64,000 bases of DNA from Sphingobium sp. (GTDB lineage Bacteria > Pseudomonadota > Alphaproteobacteria > Sphingomonadales > Sphingomonadaceae): positions 2,954,769 through 3,018,768 of the forward strand of contig CP136575.1 of NCBI GenBank assembly GCA_035196065.1, read 5' to 3'. The notes beneath the pieces were generated by a model. That model worked only from the letters and a program-made list of their open reading frames with translations, was not told the DNA's origin and did not search any database. Made by a program: the position numbers and the translations under genes. The number at the start of each line of letters is the position of its first letter. Within the stretch, counting starts at the first letter, position 1. Of the stretch, positions 46,583-53,457 are shown piece after piece.

Positions 46583-47719
46583 ATGGCAATGGTATATAAT
46601 GACGACCAGTCGATGCTGCGCGACAGCGCGCGCGACTTCATGAAAAGCGAAGCGCCGGTCGCGCATCTGCGCAAATATCGCGACATGAACTGCAAGGATG
46701 GTTTCGGCCACGCCTTGTGGAAACAATTTGCGGAAATGGGCTTCACCGGCATCCTCATTCCTGAAGATGATGGCGGTCTTGGCATGGGCCATATCGAGGC
46801 AGGCATCGTTCTTGAAGAAATCGGCCGTAACCTGACGCCCTCCCCCTTCCTTTCCACCTCGGTCGTAGCCGTCGAAGCTCTAAAGGCTGCCGACAAGGCA
46901 ATGCGCGACCGCTGGTTCCCCGGTATCCTCTCAGGTGAAACGGTAATTGGCATCGCTATCGACGAAGGCAAAAAGCACCATCCCGAAAAAATTGCGCTGA
47001 AGGCCGAGCGTTCAGGCAATGGCTTCAAACTCACCGGCGCGAAGCAATTTGTCGTGCAGGGATCGTCTTCGGATATGCTGATTGTTGCCGCGCGCACGGC
47101 AGGTGCCGCTGGTGAGACCGCAGGCATCACCATGTTTGCAGTCGAAAAGGATGCAGCGGGCCTTTCCATGGATGCCGCCCGCACAGTCGACTCGGCTATG
47201 GCCGCGCGCATTGCCTTTGACGGCGTCGAAGTTACGGCGGACGCGGTGATCGGCGAAGTGGATGGCGGCTGGGAAGTGCTTGGCAAAATGCTCAACGCCG
47301 GACGTACCGGATCGGCCGCCGAAATGGTCGGCGTCGGCACCGGCGCCATGGAATTGACCTTCGACTATCTGAAACAGCGCAAGCAATTCGGAAAACTGAT
47401 CGGTGAGTTTCAGGCGTTACAACATCGTGCCGCCCATCTTTACGGTGAGATGGAAATGGCACGTTCAGCAGTGCTGAAGGCGCAGAATTTCCTCGACGAT
47501 GGCGATCCGCGCGGCGAGCTTTACGCCTCTGTTGCCAAGGCAAAGGCAGGGCTTGCTTGCAATCTTTCGGTGCGCGAAGGCGTGCAGATGCACGGCGGGA
47601 TCGGGATGACCGACGAATATGACATCGGCCTCTATATGAAACGCGACCGCGCGCTCGCCGAATTCATGGGCGACATCTATTTCCATGCCGACCGTGTGGC
47701 GCGGCTGAACGGATACTAA
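46583..47719 (+). CDS. Acyl-CoA dehydrogenase-like protein, second of the tandem pair
   Basis: A 378-residue ACAD-fold protein. ESGLGMGHIE-like helix (DDGGLGMGHIEAGIVLEEIG), the middle beta domain and QMHGGIGMTDEYDIGLYMKRDR are present. It lacks the C-terminal GGTxE segment of its partner and ends ADRVARLNGY, as in non-catalytic or half-site subunits of heteromeric ACADs. ATG at 46583 has AAGGA seven bases before it; an ATG three codons upstream touches that site. Probably works only with the 45310 gene product. Confidence 0.86.
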   Translation: MAMVYNDDQSMLRDSARDFMKSEAPVAHLRKYRDMNCKDGFGHALWKQFAEMGFTGILIPEDDGGLGMGHIEAGIVLEEIGRNLTPSPFLSTSVVAVEALKAADKAMRDRWFPGILSGETVIGIAIDEGKKHHPEKIALKAERSGNGFKLTGAKQFVVQGSSSDMLIVAARTAGAAGETAGITMFAVEKDAAGLSMDAARTVDSAMAARIAFDGVEVTADAVIGEVDGGWEVLGKMLNAGRTGSAAEMVGVGTGAMELTFDYLKQRKQFGKLIGEFQALQHRAAHLYGEMEMARSAVLKAQNFLDDGDPRGELYASVAKAKAGLACNLSVREGVQMHGGIGMTDEYDIGLYMKRDRALAEFMGDIYFHADRVARLNGY

Positions 47720-47724
47720 CCCCA

Positions 47725-47740
47725 GCCCCGAATGCGGGGC
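47725..47740. repeat. GC-rich hairpin between ACAD and SDR genes
   Basis: GCCCCG-AATG-CGGGGC forms a six-pair stem 20 bases before the SDR start codon. It shares the CGAATGC/GCATTCG core with the hairpin at 39342-39357. In the 46474-46582 gap another GC-rich stretch of the same type is present. Confidence 0.45.
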
Positions 47741-47760
47741 AGGCATCAATGGAGTTTTTT

Positions 47761-48555
47761 ATGAACCTCAATTCACTCTTTGGACTTGAAGGCCGCGTTG
47801 CCTTGGTCACCGGCGGATCGCGCGGAATTGGCGCGATGATCGTTGAAGGCTATCTCGCCGCCGGTATCGAGCGCGTCTATATCAGCGCGCGCAAGGTTGA
47901 TCAGGTCGAGGCAGCTATTGCCCGTTTTGGCCCCAAAGTTATCGGCCTGCCCATGGATATCTCCACCGTAGAGGGATGCCGTGCGCTTGCCGCAGAGATC
48001 GGCGCACGGGAGGAAAAACTCGACATCTTGGTCAACAATGCCGGTGCCGCCTGGGGAGAGCCTTATGAAAGCTTTGGCGAATCGGGTTGGGACAAGGTGA
48101 TGGACCTCAACGTCAAATCGCTCTTCTTCCTTACCCAGGCACTGACCCCCAAGTTGAAGGCTGCGGGCAGTTTCGACCGTCCGGCCAAGGTGATCAATAT
48201 TGCGTCGATCGACGGGCTGAAGATCAATCCCTGGGAAACCTATAGCTATCAGGCATCAAAGGCCGCAGTCATTCACCTCACGCGGCGGCTGGCGGCCGAG
48301 TTGGCACGTCAGAATGTGCTGGTGTCTGGAATTGCACCGGGTGCATTTCAGTCGGATATGAACAAGGCTGCCCGCGATTTCGGCGACCAGGTTGGTAAGA
48401 ATATCCCCTTCCCGCGCATCGGTACGACCGAAGACATGGCGGGTCTTGCCATCTTCCTGGCCGCGCGTTCGGGCGATTATATTGTTGGAGAAACAATAGC
48501 TTGTGACGGCGGCATCGTGAATGCATCGCTGCCCGGAAACACCATCGAGGCCTGA
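47761..48555 (+). CDS. Short-chain dehydrogenase/reductase
   Basis: A 264-residue SDR: TGGSRGIGAMIVEGYLAAG, NNAGAAWG, NIASIDG and YSYQASKAAV. SARKVDQ suggests NADP use. It resembles RhlG/FabG-like reductases. ATG at 47761 is set by TGGAG with a six-base spacer; an ATG four codons upstream overlaps that site. It ends the plus-strand ACAD-ACAD-SDR operon. Confidence 0.9.
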   Translation: MNLNSLFGLEGRVALVTGGSRGIGAMIVEGYLAAGIERVYISARKVDQVEAAIARFGPKVIGLPMDISTVEGCRALAAEIGAREEKLDILVNNAGAAWGEPYESFGESGWDKVMDLNVKSLFFLTQALTPKLKAAGSFDRPAKVINIASIDGLKINPWETYSYQASKAAVIHLTRRLAAELARQNVLVSGIAPGAFQSDMNKAARDFGDQVGKNIPFPRIGTTEDMAGLAIFLAARSGDYIVGETIACDGGIVNASLPGNTIEA

Positions 48556-48570
48556 TTTTTCAGGCCCTTT
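48549..48570 (+). terminator. Hairpin at the end of the SDR gene
   Basis: GGCCTGA-TTTT-TCAGGCC overlaps the stop codon of the SDR gene and is followed only by CTTT. Together with the hairpin at 48585-48611 it probably ends the operon. Confidence 0.4.
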
Positions 48571-48590
48571 GAAAGCGCAATCAGGCCCAG

Positions 48591-48605
48591 TTGCACGTTA
48601 TGCAA
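48591..48605. promoter_or_regulatory. LysR-type binding palindrome, distal copy
   Basis: TTGCA-CGTTA-TGCAA, same half-sites as the copy at 50456-50470, and exactly 21 bases before TTGCACAATAAA. It contains a T-N11-A core. It is nested in a longer perfect inverted repeat (GCCCAGTTGCA and TGCAACTGGGC, 48585-48611), which could also be a hairpin ending the SDR transcript. Confidence 0.5.
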
Positions 48606-48626
48606 CTGGGCAAATTGTTTTCGCAA

Positions 48627-48655
48627 TTGCACAATAAACGTTGGGCGACCAAATG
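48627..48655 (+). promoter_or_regulatory. Promoter of candidate small RNA 1
   Basis: -35 TTGCAC (48627-48632), 17 bases, then CAAATG (48650-48655) as a poor -10. The block TTCGCA-N-TTGCACAATAAA is the same as at the other promoter (50486-50503), in identical register with the upstream palindrome. The -10 alone would not be convincing. Confidence 0.4.
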
Positions 48656-48661
48656 GCTCTC

Positions 48662-48770
48662 AACGGAAACGATACTTTCCAAATTTGACGGGCCGGGCAC
48701 TCTCCTCCTCCTCTCCCCGCCCGCCCGTTGATACGAAGCGGCCTTCACGCTCAGCGTGAAGGCCGTATTC
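48662..48770 (+). ncRNA. Candidate small RNA 1 with CU-rich segment
   Basis: About 105 bases from the predicted start to a 12-pair perfect hairpin (48739-48750 with 48754-48765, loop TCA) followed by TATTCGTTT. In the middle is CTCTCCTCCTCCTCTCC, a strong anti-Shine-Dalgarno sequence of the kind found in loops of alphaproteobacterial regulatory RNAs. It shares ACTTTCC and CTCTCC words with small RNA 2. No reasonable protein reading frame covers it. Boundaries are predicted. Confidence 0.38.
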
Positions 48771-48859
48771 GTTTGTGCGATTGTTTCCCGGTATCGTACG
48801 AAGATTCCGCTGGCGTGAAACGCCGCAGCTTATGCTCCAACATATCCACCGCAAACCGG

Positions 48860-49265
48860 TCCTCCTGTGGATAAGTTGCGTAAATCCTGTTGTGCGACTC
48901 AGTCATGGATGAGAGCTTTGTCTTGTCAGGCAGAGACGCCGAAGCGCAAAGCGGATTGGAAACAGGAAGCTAAGCACTGCGGAAAAACTGCAGGATACCT
49001 CGCCGGATTGCTTCAGAAGCGCAAGCGGAAGAAACAGGAAAAGCAGAGGTTGCTGCTGGACAACGAACGTCAAGTGCGGGCCAAGGCCTCACCGCCAAAG
49101 CCAACGCCGGGCGGGATAGCAAAAGCAGTCAGGCAAACCGGCGTTCCTTCGGGATCGCCGGGGAGCCGGACGCCAGAAACCGGAAAGAATGGCCCTAGCG
49201 GCCAAGGACTTCCAATATCAGGCGCAGTGGGCGCTGGCAGCGATGCCAGCGCCCATTATCGTTTG
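48860..49265 (+). ncRNA. Structured non-coding stretch, possible third RNA
   Basis: About 400 bases without a credible protein. It holds an imperfect 26-base direct repeat (48944-48970 and 49019-49044, core AAACAGGAA), a stem CCGGCG...CGCCGG capped by a UUCG tetraloop near 49138-49161, and at 49228-49255 a perfect 12-pair stem with GCGA loop followed by TTATCGTTT, a plausible terminator. A 22-codon frame from ATG 48905 ends at TAA 48971. A long plus-strand frame through here runs antisense to lysR and has no protein-like character. I cannot match it to tmRNA, RNase P, SRP or 6S RNA. 49266-49478 shows nothing I can name. Confidence 0.3.
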
Positions 49266-49478
49266 AGAGGCCCAATGGCCCGACATATTGGCCGCAGCCA
49301 AAGCTGCCAGCCGCCCTCATCATTTCGATACTGCAATAATCTTGCCGGCGTGATGCGCGTCACGCTCCGAATCAACCGGTTCCTGCCAAAACTGGCTCGC
49401 GACCCGGTTGGCGCGGATCTCCCTGCGTCAACATCCTGCCGGGGGCGGAATGTGCAAACATTCCGTTCCTCGGCTTTT

Positions 49479-50354
49479 TTATACTGCGGATTTAAGCAGC
49501 CAATCGTGGAAGATGCGCACCGCGCGTTGTTTCAATGCGCGCGGCCGGCACACGAACCAATAGCTGTAAGGGCTTTCAACCTCGATATCGAAGAGACGCA
49601 CGAGCCGCGGATCTCTGGCGTCGGACAAATGGCTGCCGTGCATGATTGCGACGCCCAGCCCGTTCGCCGCAGCTTCCAGCATCAACTGTCCACTGTCGAT
49701 ATGGTCAATCGCGGCAGGTTTCAGTCGGGGTGCACCAATAGCCTGTCGCCAGGCGTCAAAGACCAGCGGCATATCGCTATGGACCAGAACAGTCTGGTTC
49801 GCGAGGTCGGACGGGTGCTGCAGCTTCTGCTCACGCGCCAGTGTTTCCGATGCGATAGCATAGACGGTGTTGCGGTCGAGCCGTACCGAATACAAGCGCG
49901 GATCAACCTGATCGGCAATGATGATCGCCGCATCCACCACGTCACCCAGCAGATTTTCTGCATGGGCAGAGGTATCGAGATCGATATGCAATTTGGGGAA
50001 CAGCTTGCGCAATTCCGGCAAGCGGGGGATCAGGCGCTGCGAACCGAACAGAGGCAACAATCCCAAACGCAGGCGATATTCACCGCCCTGCCCGGACAAT
50101 TCATCAACCGCCTCTGCCAGCGATTCCAGCGCGGGTTCGATAGCCTTCAACAAAGCCGCACCGTCGGAGTTCAAGATCATCGCCTGTGCCTTGCGGTCGA
50201 ACAGCGGCTTACCCATGAAATCTTCAAGCGCCTTGATCCGTCGGCTGAGCGCCGGGGGCGAAAGCCCGAGTTCGGAAGCAGCCGCCTTTGCTGAACCCAG
50301 CTTGGCGATACGGACAAAGGCTTCGAGCGAGCGAAGGGGCGGAAGACGGCGCAT
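49479..50354 (-). CDS. LysR-type transcriptional regulator
   Basis: A 291-residue regulator. The helix-turn-helix is at about 5-60 (LRSLEAFVRIAKLGSAKAAAS, LSPPALSRRIKALED), followed by the linker helix and an effector domain (LRLGLLPLFGSQRLIPRLPEL). The overall pattern is GcvA-like. The ATG at 50354 has no clear ribosome site. Its upstream gap carries a perfect LysR-type palindrome and a divergent promoter that leads to a terminator, not to a protein. The nearest protein genes on either side (SDR, GST) are not divergent from it, so its target is probably the small RNAs. Confidence 0.93.
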   Translation of the reverse strand: MRRLPPLRSLEAFVRIAKLGSAKAAASELGLSPPALSRRIKALEDFMGKPLFDRKAQAMILNSDGAALLKAIEPALESLAEAVDELSGQGGEYRLRLGLLPLFGSQRLIPRLPELRKLFPKLHIDLDTSAHAENLLGDVVDAAIIIADQVDPRLYSVRLDRNTVYAIASETLAREQKLQHPSDLANQTVLVHSDMPLVFDAWRQAIGAPRLKPAAIDHIDSGQLMLEAAANGLGVAIMHGSHLSDARDPRLVRLFDIEVESPYSYWFVCRPRALKQRAVRIFHDWLLKSAV

Positions 50355-50455
50355 AGGTGACAAACTCTCCGCTTTTGTGCGGCGCGCAAAGATAGGCTTT
50401 ACCCCATAGCTGCGCACTTTCGCATGTTTTTCCTCGCCAAAGCGGCTAACATTGG

Positions 50456-50470
50456 TTGCAAAATTTGCAA
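50456..50470. promoter_or_regulatory. LysR-type binding palindrome, proximal copy
   Basis: TTGCA-AAATT-TGCAA is a perfect 15-base palindrome containing T-N11-A. It lies about 100 bases upstream of lysR and centred about 64 bases before the predicted start of small RNA 2, the usual recognition-site position for LysR proteins. Its half-sites equal those at 48591-48605. Confidence 0.65.
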
Positions 50471-50491
50471 TCAAAAAAATTTTGTTCGCAC

Positions 50492-50520
50492 TTGCACAAT
50501 AAATTCAGACGGCCCATATA
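50492..50520 (+). promoter_or_regulatory. Promoter of candidate small RNA 2
   Basis: -35 TTGCAC (50492-50497), 17 bases, -10 CATATA (50515-50520). It begins 21 bases after the palindrome and includes TTGCACAATAAA, shared with 48627-48638. Start predicted near 50527. Confidence 0.55.
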
Positions 50521-50526
50521 GGCGGG

Positions 50527-50590
50527 GCCTTACAGGCATCCTCTCCTAAAGACTTTCCGAGGCTGGTGGTTTCCACCGGCCTCTTTTTTT
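50527..50590 (+). ncRNA. Candidate small RNA 2, divergent from lysR
   Basis: About 64 bases between the promoter and an intrinsic terminator. Contains CATCCTCTCC, a pyrimidine-rich segment able to pair with ribosome sites, and ACTTTCC, also present in small RNA 1. There is no start codon with a ribosome site. The terminator works only for plus-strand transcription and no plus-strand protein gene lies between lysR and 51861, which makes a short transcript the simplest explanation. Confidence 0.58.
50559..50590 (+). terminator. Intrinsic terminator of small RNA 2
   Basis: An 11-pair stem (GAGGCTGGTGG with CCACCGGCCTC, one G-T pair) around TTT, followed by seven T. On the minus strand there is no T-run, so it is directional. 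Confidence 0.9.
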
Positions 50591-50690
50591 GCCTGTTGCC
50601 TCGCCCTTCCCGACTTGTCGAAACTATCAGGCGCTTTGTGCTGATCGTCGTTCCGAGCCTCAAAGGCAGCGCGCGGCGCGGCGGATGGAA

Positions 50691-51362
50691 CTAGAAATCG
50701 ACCTGCTCATAATAGGGGGGAGGCGTTATGCTCTCCATCCGCTCTGATAGCAGCGGGCGGAAACTGGGCCGGCTCTTGAACATCGAATACCAGCTTTTGG
50801 TCTGTTCATGCCCGCTCCAGTCGATACCGCCGAGATAATCCGCGACTGAAATCTGGGCCGCTGCTGCAAGATCGGCCATGCTCATCGTCGGACCCGCCAT
50901 CCAGGCACGGTGATCGATCAGATAATCGATATAATCCAGATGCCCATTAGCGAGGCGCATCGCTTCGCGCAGCACATTGCTGTCTGGCGGCTGACGATGG
51001 ACGATCCGCTTCTTCATCCGTTCATGCAACAAGGGCGCCGTCACATCTCCAAAGAACTGCTGGTCGAACCAGGCAACCAGCCGGCGGATTTCGGCGCGAT
51101 AGGCGGTCGAACCGCTGATCATCGGCGCAGTGTCGCTGATTTCCTCAATATATTCGCCAATAGCGACCGAATCAGCAAGCGTCAGGTTGCGCGCAGGATC
51201 GATCAAAACGGGCGTACGCGCCGCCGGATTCATGTACAGAAAATCGTCCCTATGTTCCCAGGGGTTTTCGCGCACCAGACTGTAAGCGATGCCCTTCTCC
51301 CCCATTTGCAAGCGCACCTTGCGCGAAAAGGGACAAAGCGGGAATTGCAGGAGTTGCCACAT
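50691..51362 (-). CDS. Glutathione S-transferase family protein
   Basis: A 223-residue GST. The N-terminal thioredoxin-like domain has LCPFSRKVRLQMGEKGI (a CPFS motif, Cys10-type) and the cis-Pro/Ser GSH site RTPVLID...ADSVAIGEYI. The helical domain from about 90 contains MSMADLAAAAQISVADYLG. Substrate unknown. AGGGCAGTC precedes the ATG. It is a single gene with no obvious link to lysR, which is 337 bases away and in the same orientation. Confidence 0.9.
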   Translation of the reverse strand: MWQLLQFPLCPFSRKVRLQMGEKGIAYSLVRENPWEHRDDFLYMNPAARTPVLIDPARNLTLADSVAIGEYIEEISDTAPMISGSTAYRAEIRRLVAWFDQQFFGDVTAPLLHERMKKRIVHRQPPDSNVLREAMRLANGHLDYIDYLIDHRAWMAGPTMSMADLAAAAQISVADYLGGIDWSGHEQTKSWYSMFKSRPSFRPLLSERMESITPPPYYEQVDF

Positions 51363-51463
51363 GACTGCCCTGTTAGGGAAGCGCGCCGTGAAAGGGAAGT
51401 CGGGAGTTGGTTTTTGCGCAGTTGCGCGCCGCTAACGTCAACGCCGGATCAGCGGAGCGAGCC

Positions 51464-51673
51464 TCAATGAAGCGTGCCCGCTGTCATTTCGAGATTGAGG
51501 ATCGTCACCAGCCGTTCGATCTGTCGCCAACGGCAAAAATGGATATGGTTTCCGAGATTGCGGCTTGCCTCTGCCCGTTCAGCAGCTTCCAGCCCAGCGG
51601 CATCGCCAAAACGGGCGATGAGGGCCTGCGCCTCGCGCACATCGCGGGCGTTTACGTAAAACGATAGATTCAT
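51464..51673 (-). CDS. Short sphingomonad-type protein, possibly DUF6961-like
   Basis: A 69-residue protein: VREAQALIARFGDAAGLEAAERAEASRNLGNHIHFCRWRQIERLVTILN. The pattern A..R...S...GN...F.RWRQIERLV recalls the small DUF6961 family of sphingomonads, but I am not certain. AAGGA lies 13 bases before the ATG. Flanks 51363-51463 and 51674-51860 show nothing else. Confidence 0.5.
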   Translation of the reverse strand: MNLSFYVNARDVREAQALIARFGDAAGLEAAERAEASRNLGNHIHFCRWRQIERLVTILNLEMTAGTLH

Positions 51674-51860
51674 GGATGCAGAACGATCCTTAAAAACTGC
51701 AAGGTTGCAGGCTGACCGGGGTGTGGCCTGCCTGCATTTCTGTCTATAGCGATCAGCCATGGAGGAAGCCTTCCGACACATGGTTACCTGAAGCTTATCC
51801 AAAAGAGGGCAGCCACTTGAACGCTTGCTACCCGCCCCCCTTCGGTGGCATGGGGCGGCA

Positions 51861-52067
51861 ATGGCAACATCGAACACACCCGGCAATGGCGACCGTCCCA
51901 CAATGGCAGGCGGCATTTTTCTTTTCATCAGCCTGTTGGTCGGCGCAATTGCAGGCACGGCCTTGGGTCAACCCTCGCTTGGCACGATCACCGGTTTTAT
52001 CGTCGGCAGCGCACTGGCGCTGACCGTCTGGCTGGTTGACCGGAATCGCGCGAAAAAAGGAAACTGA
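51861..52067 (+). CDS. Small membrane protein
   Basis: A 68-residue protein with two hydrophobic helices (AGGIFLFISLLVGAIAGTALG and TITGFIVGSALALTVWLV) and a basic tail DRNRAKKGN. It ends one base before the ATG of the sugar dehydrogenase gene and is surely cotranscribed with it. No known family is recognised. It may anchor or assist the membrane enzyme that follows. Confidence 0.65.
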   Translation: MATSNTPGNGDRPTMAGGIFLFISLLVGAIAGTALGQPSLGTITGFIVGSALALTVWLVDRNRAKKGN

Positions 52068-52068
52068 C

Positions 52069-53391
52069 ATGCGCAAACATATCCTTGGATTTTCCGCATT
52101 CGTGCTGTTTCTTGCCGTTATCGGCATCTGGTTTGCCTTGCGACCCGATGTTGCGCAGTTGCCGCTTTCCAAGGTGACGGGCGTCGATCCCGCGATCACC
52201 GATGCGCGTGAGGAAATGGTTCCAACGGTTTCAGTCGCCACGGCTATTGGCTGGAAAGCCGGCGAAACCCCGGTTGCCGCCGAGGGCCTGGTAGTGGAAC
52301 GTTTTGCCGAAGGACTGGATCATCCGCGCAATGTCTATGTGCTGCCCAATGGCGATATTTTGGTGGCAGAAACCAATGCACCTGCAAACCGTATGAAGGG
52401 CCTTGAAGGCTGGATCGCCGAAAAGCTGTTCAGCAAGGCTGGCGCTGCCGTGCCTTCGGCCAATCGCATCACTTTGCTGCGAGATGGCGACGGCGACGGC
52501 AAGGCAGAGCTGCGTACCGCCTTTCTTGAAGGGCTCAACTCACCCTTCGGCATGGCACTGATTGGCGATACGCTCTATGTCGCCAATACCGACGCCATAC
52601 TCGCTTTCCCCTACAAGACGGGCGACACCAAGATCGCGGCAGAGGGCAAAAAGATTCTTGAGCTGAATGCCAAGGCCCCGAACAATCATTGGACGCGCAA
52701 CCTGGCGGCCAGCCCCGATGGCAAGAAGCTTTACATCGCGGTCGGATCGAACAGCAATATCGGCGAGAACGGCCTCGATACCGAACGCGGGCGCGCGCAA
52801 GTCATTGAGCTCGACCTCGCAACCGGCAAGTCGGGTGCCTATAGCTCGGGCCTGCGCAATCCCGTCGGCCTTGACTGGGATAGCAAGGGCCAGCTTTGGA
52901 CGGTTGTCAACGAACGCGACATGCTCGGTTCCGATACCGTGCCTGACTATCTGGCGGTCGTAGAATTTGGCGCAGATTATGGCTGGCCCCACCATTATTG
53001 GGGCGGCTTCACCGATCATCGGGTAAAGCCCGGAAAACCGGAAAAGCGGCAATATGAACGGCGCCCCGATTATGCGCTGGGTGTGCACACCGCGCCGCTG
53101 GGCCTCGTCTTTGCCGACCGCGCAAAACTGGGCGGACCCTTTACCAGCGGAGCGTTTATCGCGCGCCATGGTTCATGGAACCGTGTGCCCAAATCGGGCT
53201 ATGACGTGATCTTCGTGCCGTTCAAAAATGGACAGCCGACCGGCCAGCCTCTGAACGTGCTCACCGCTTTCCTCGACAAGGATGAACAGGCGCGTGGTCG
53301 CCCCACAACGGTGGCCGTCGACAAGTCTGGTGCCCTGTTGGTCAGCGATGATGTCGGCAATATAATCTGGCGCGTTCGCGCGAAGGGTTAA
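52069..53391 (+). CDS. PQQ-dependent sugar/sorbosone dehydrogenase-like protein
   Basis: A 440-residue periplasmic protein anchored by an N-terminal helix (HILGFSAFVLFLAVIGIWFAL). The six-bladed propeller is of the soluble glucose dehydrogenase/L-sorbosone dehydrogenase type: FAEGLDHPRNVYVLPNGDILVAE, GLNSPFGMAL, YSSGLRNPVGLDWD, GADYGWPHHYWGG, and HGSWNRVPKSGYDV. It would oxidise a sugar or aldehyde using PQQ. A second PQQ enzyme is at 12066-14243, so the cell must make or import PQQ. Confidence 0.88.
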   Translation: MRKHILGFSAFVLFLAVIGIWFALRPDVAQLPLSKVTGVDPAITDAREEMVPTVSVATAIGWKAGETPVAAEGLVVERFAEGLDHPRNVYVLPNGDILVAETNAPANRMKGLEGWIAEKLFSKAGAAVPSANRITLLRDGDGDGKAELRTAFLEGLNSPFGMALIGDTLYVANTDAILAFPYKTGDTKIAAEGKKILELNAKAPNNHWTRNLAASPDGKKLYIAVGSNSNIGENGLDTERGRAQVIELDLATGKSGAYSSGLRNPVGLDWDSKGQLWTVVNERDMLGSDTVPDYLAVVEFGADYGWPHHYWGGFTDHRVKPGKPEKRQYERRPDYALGVHTAPLGLVFADRAKLGGPFTSGAFIARHGSWNRVPKSGYDVIFVPFKNGQPTGQPLNVLTAFLDKDEQARGRPTTVAVDKSGALLVSDDVGNIIWRVRAKG

Positions 53392-53457
53392 GCCGGTTGG
53401 CGCGTTAAGCGGGGTAAAGGCCCGCAATATCGGGCCCTCGATTGAAAGAAGGTCCCA

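Noticed and set aside
45721-47349. A 542-codon minus-strand reading frame
   Set aside because: It is the antisense shadow of two well-supported acyl-CoA dehydrogenases on the plus strand.
48866-48874. Perfect DnaA box (TGTGGATAA), with a weaker one near 48842
   Set aside because: Only one perfect box, no AT-rich unwinding region, no cluster and no dnaA, hemE or parAB nearby. One such nonamer is expected by chance in a window this size.
48867-50294. A 475-codon plus-strand reading frame
   Set aside because: It runs antisense through most of lysR, whose minus-strand protein has clear family motifs. The frame has no recognisable domain and its early part is the structured non-coding stretch.
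48585-50505. Attachment-site or transposon ends formed by the repeated TTGCACAATAAA block
   Set aside because: No integrase, transposase or target duplication is seen, and similarity follows promoter/operator positions rather than continuing. It remains a fallback explanation.
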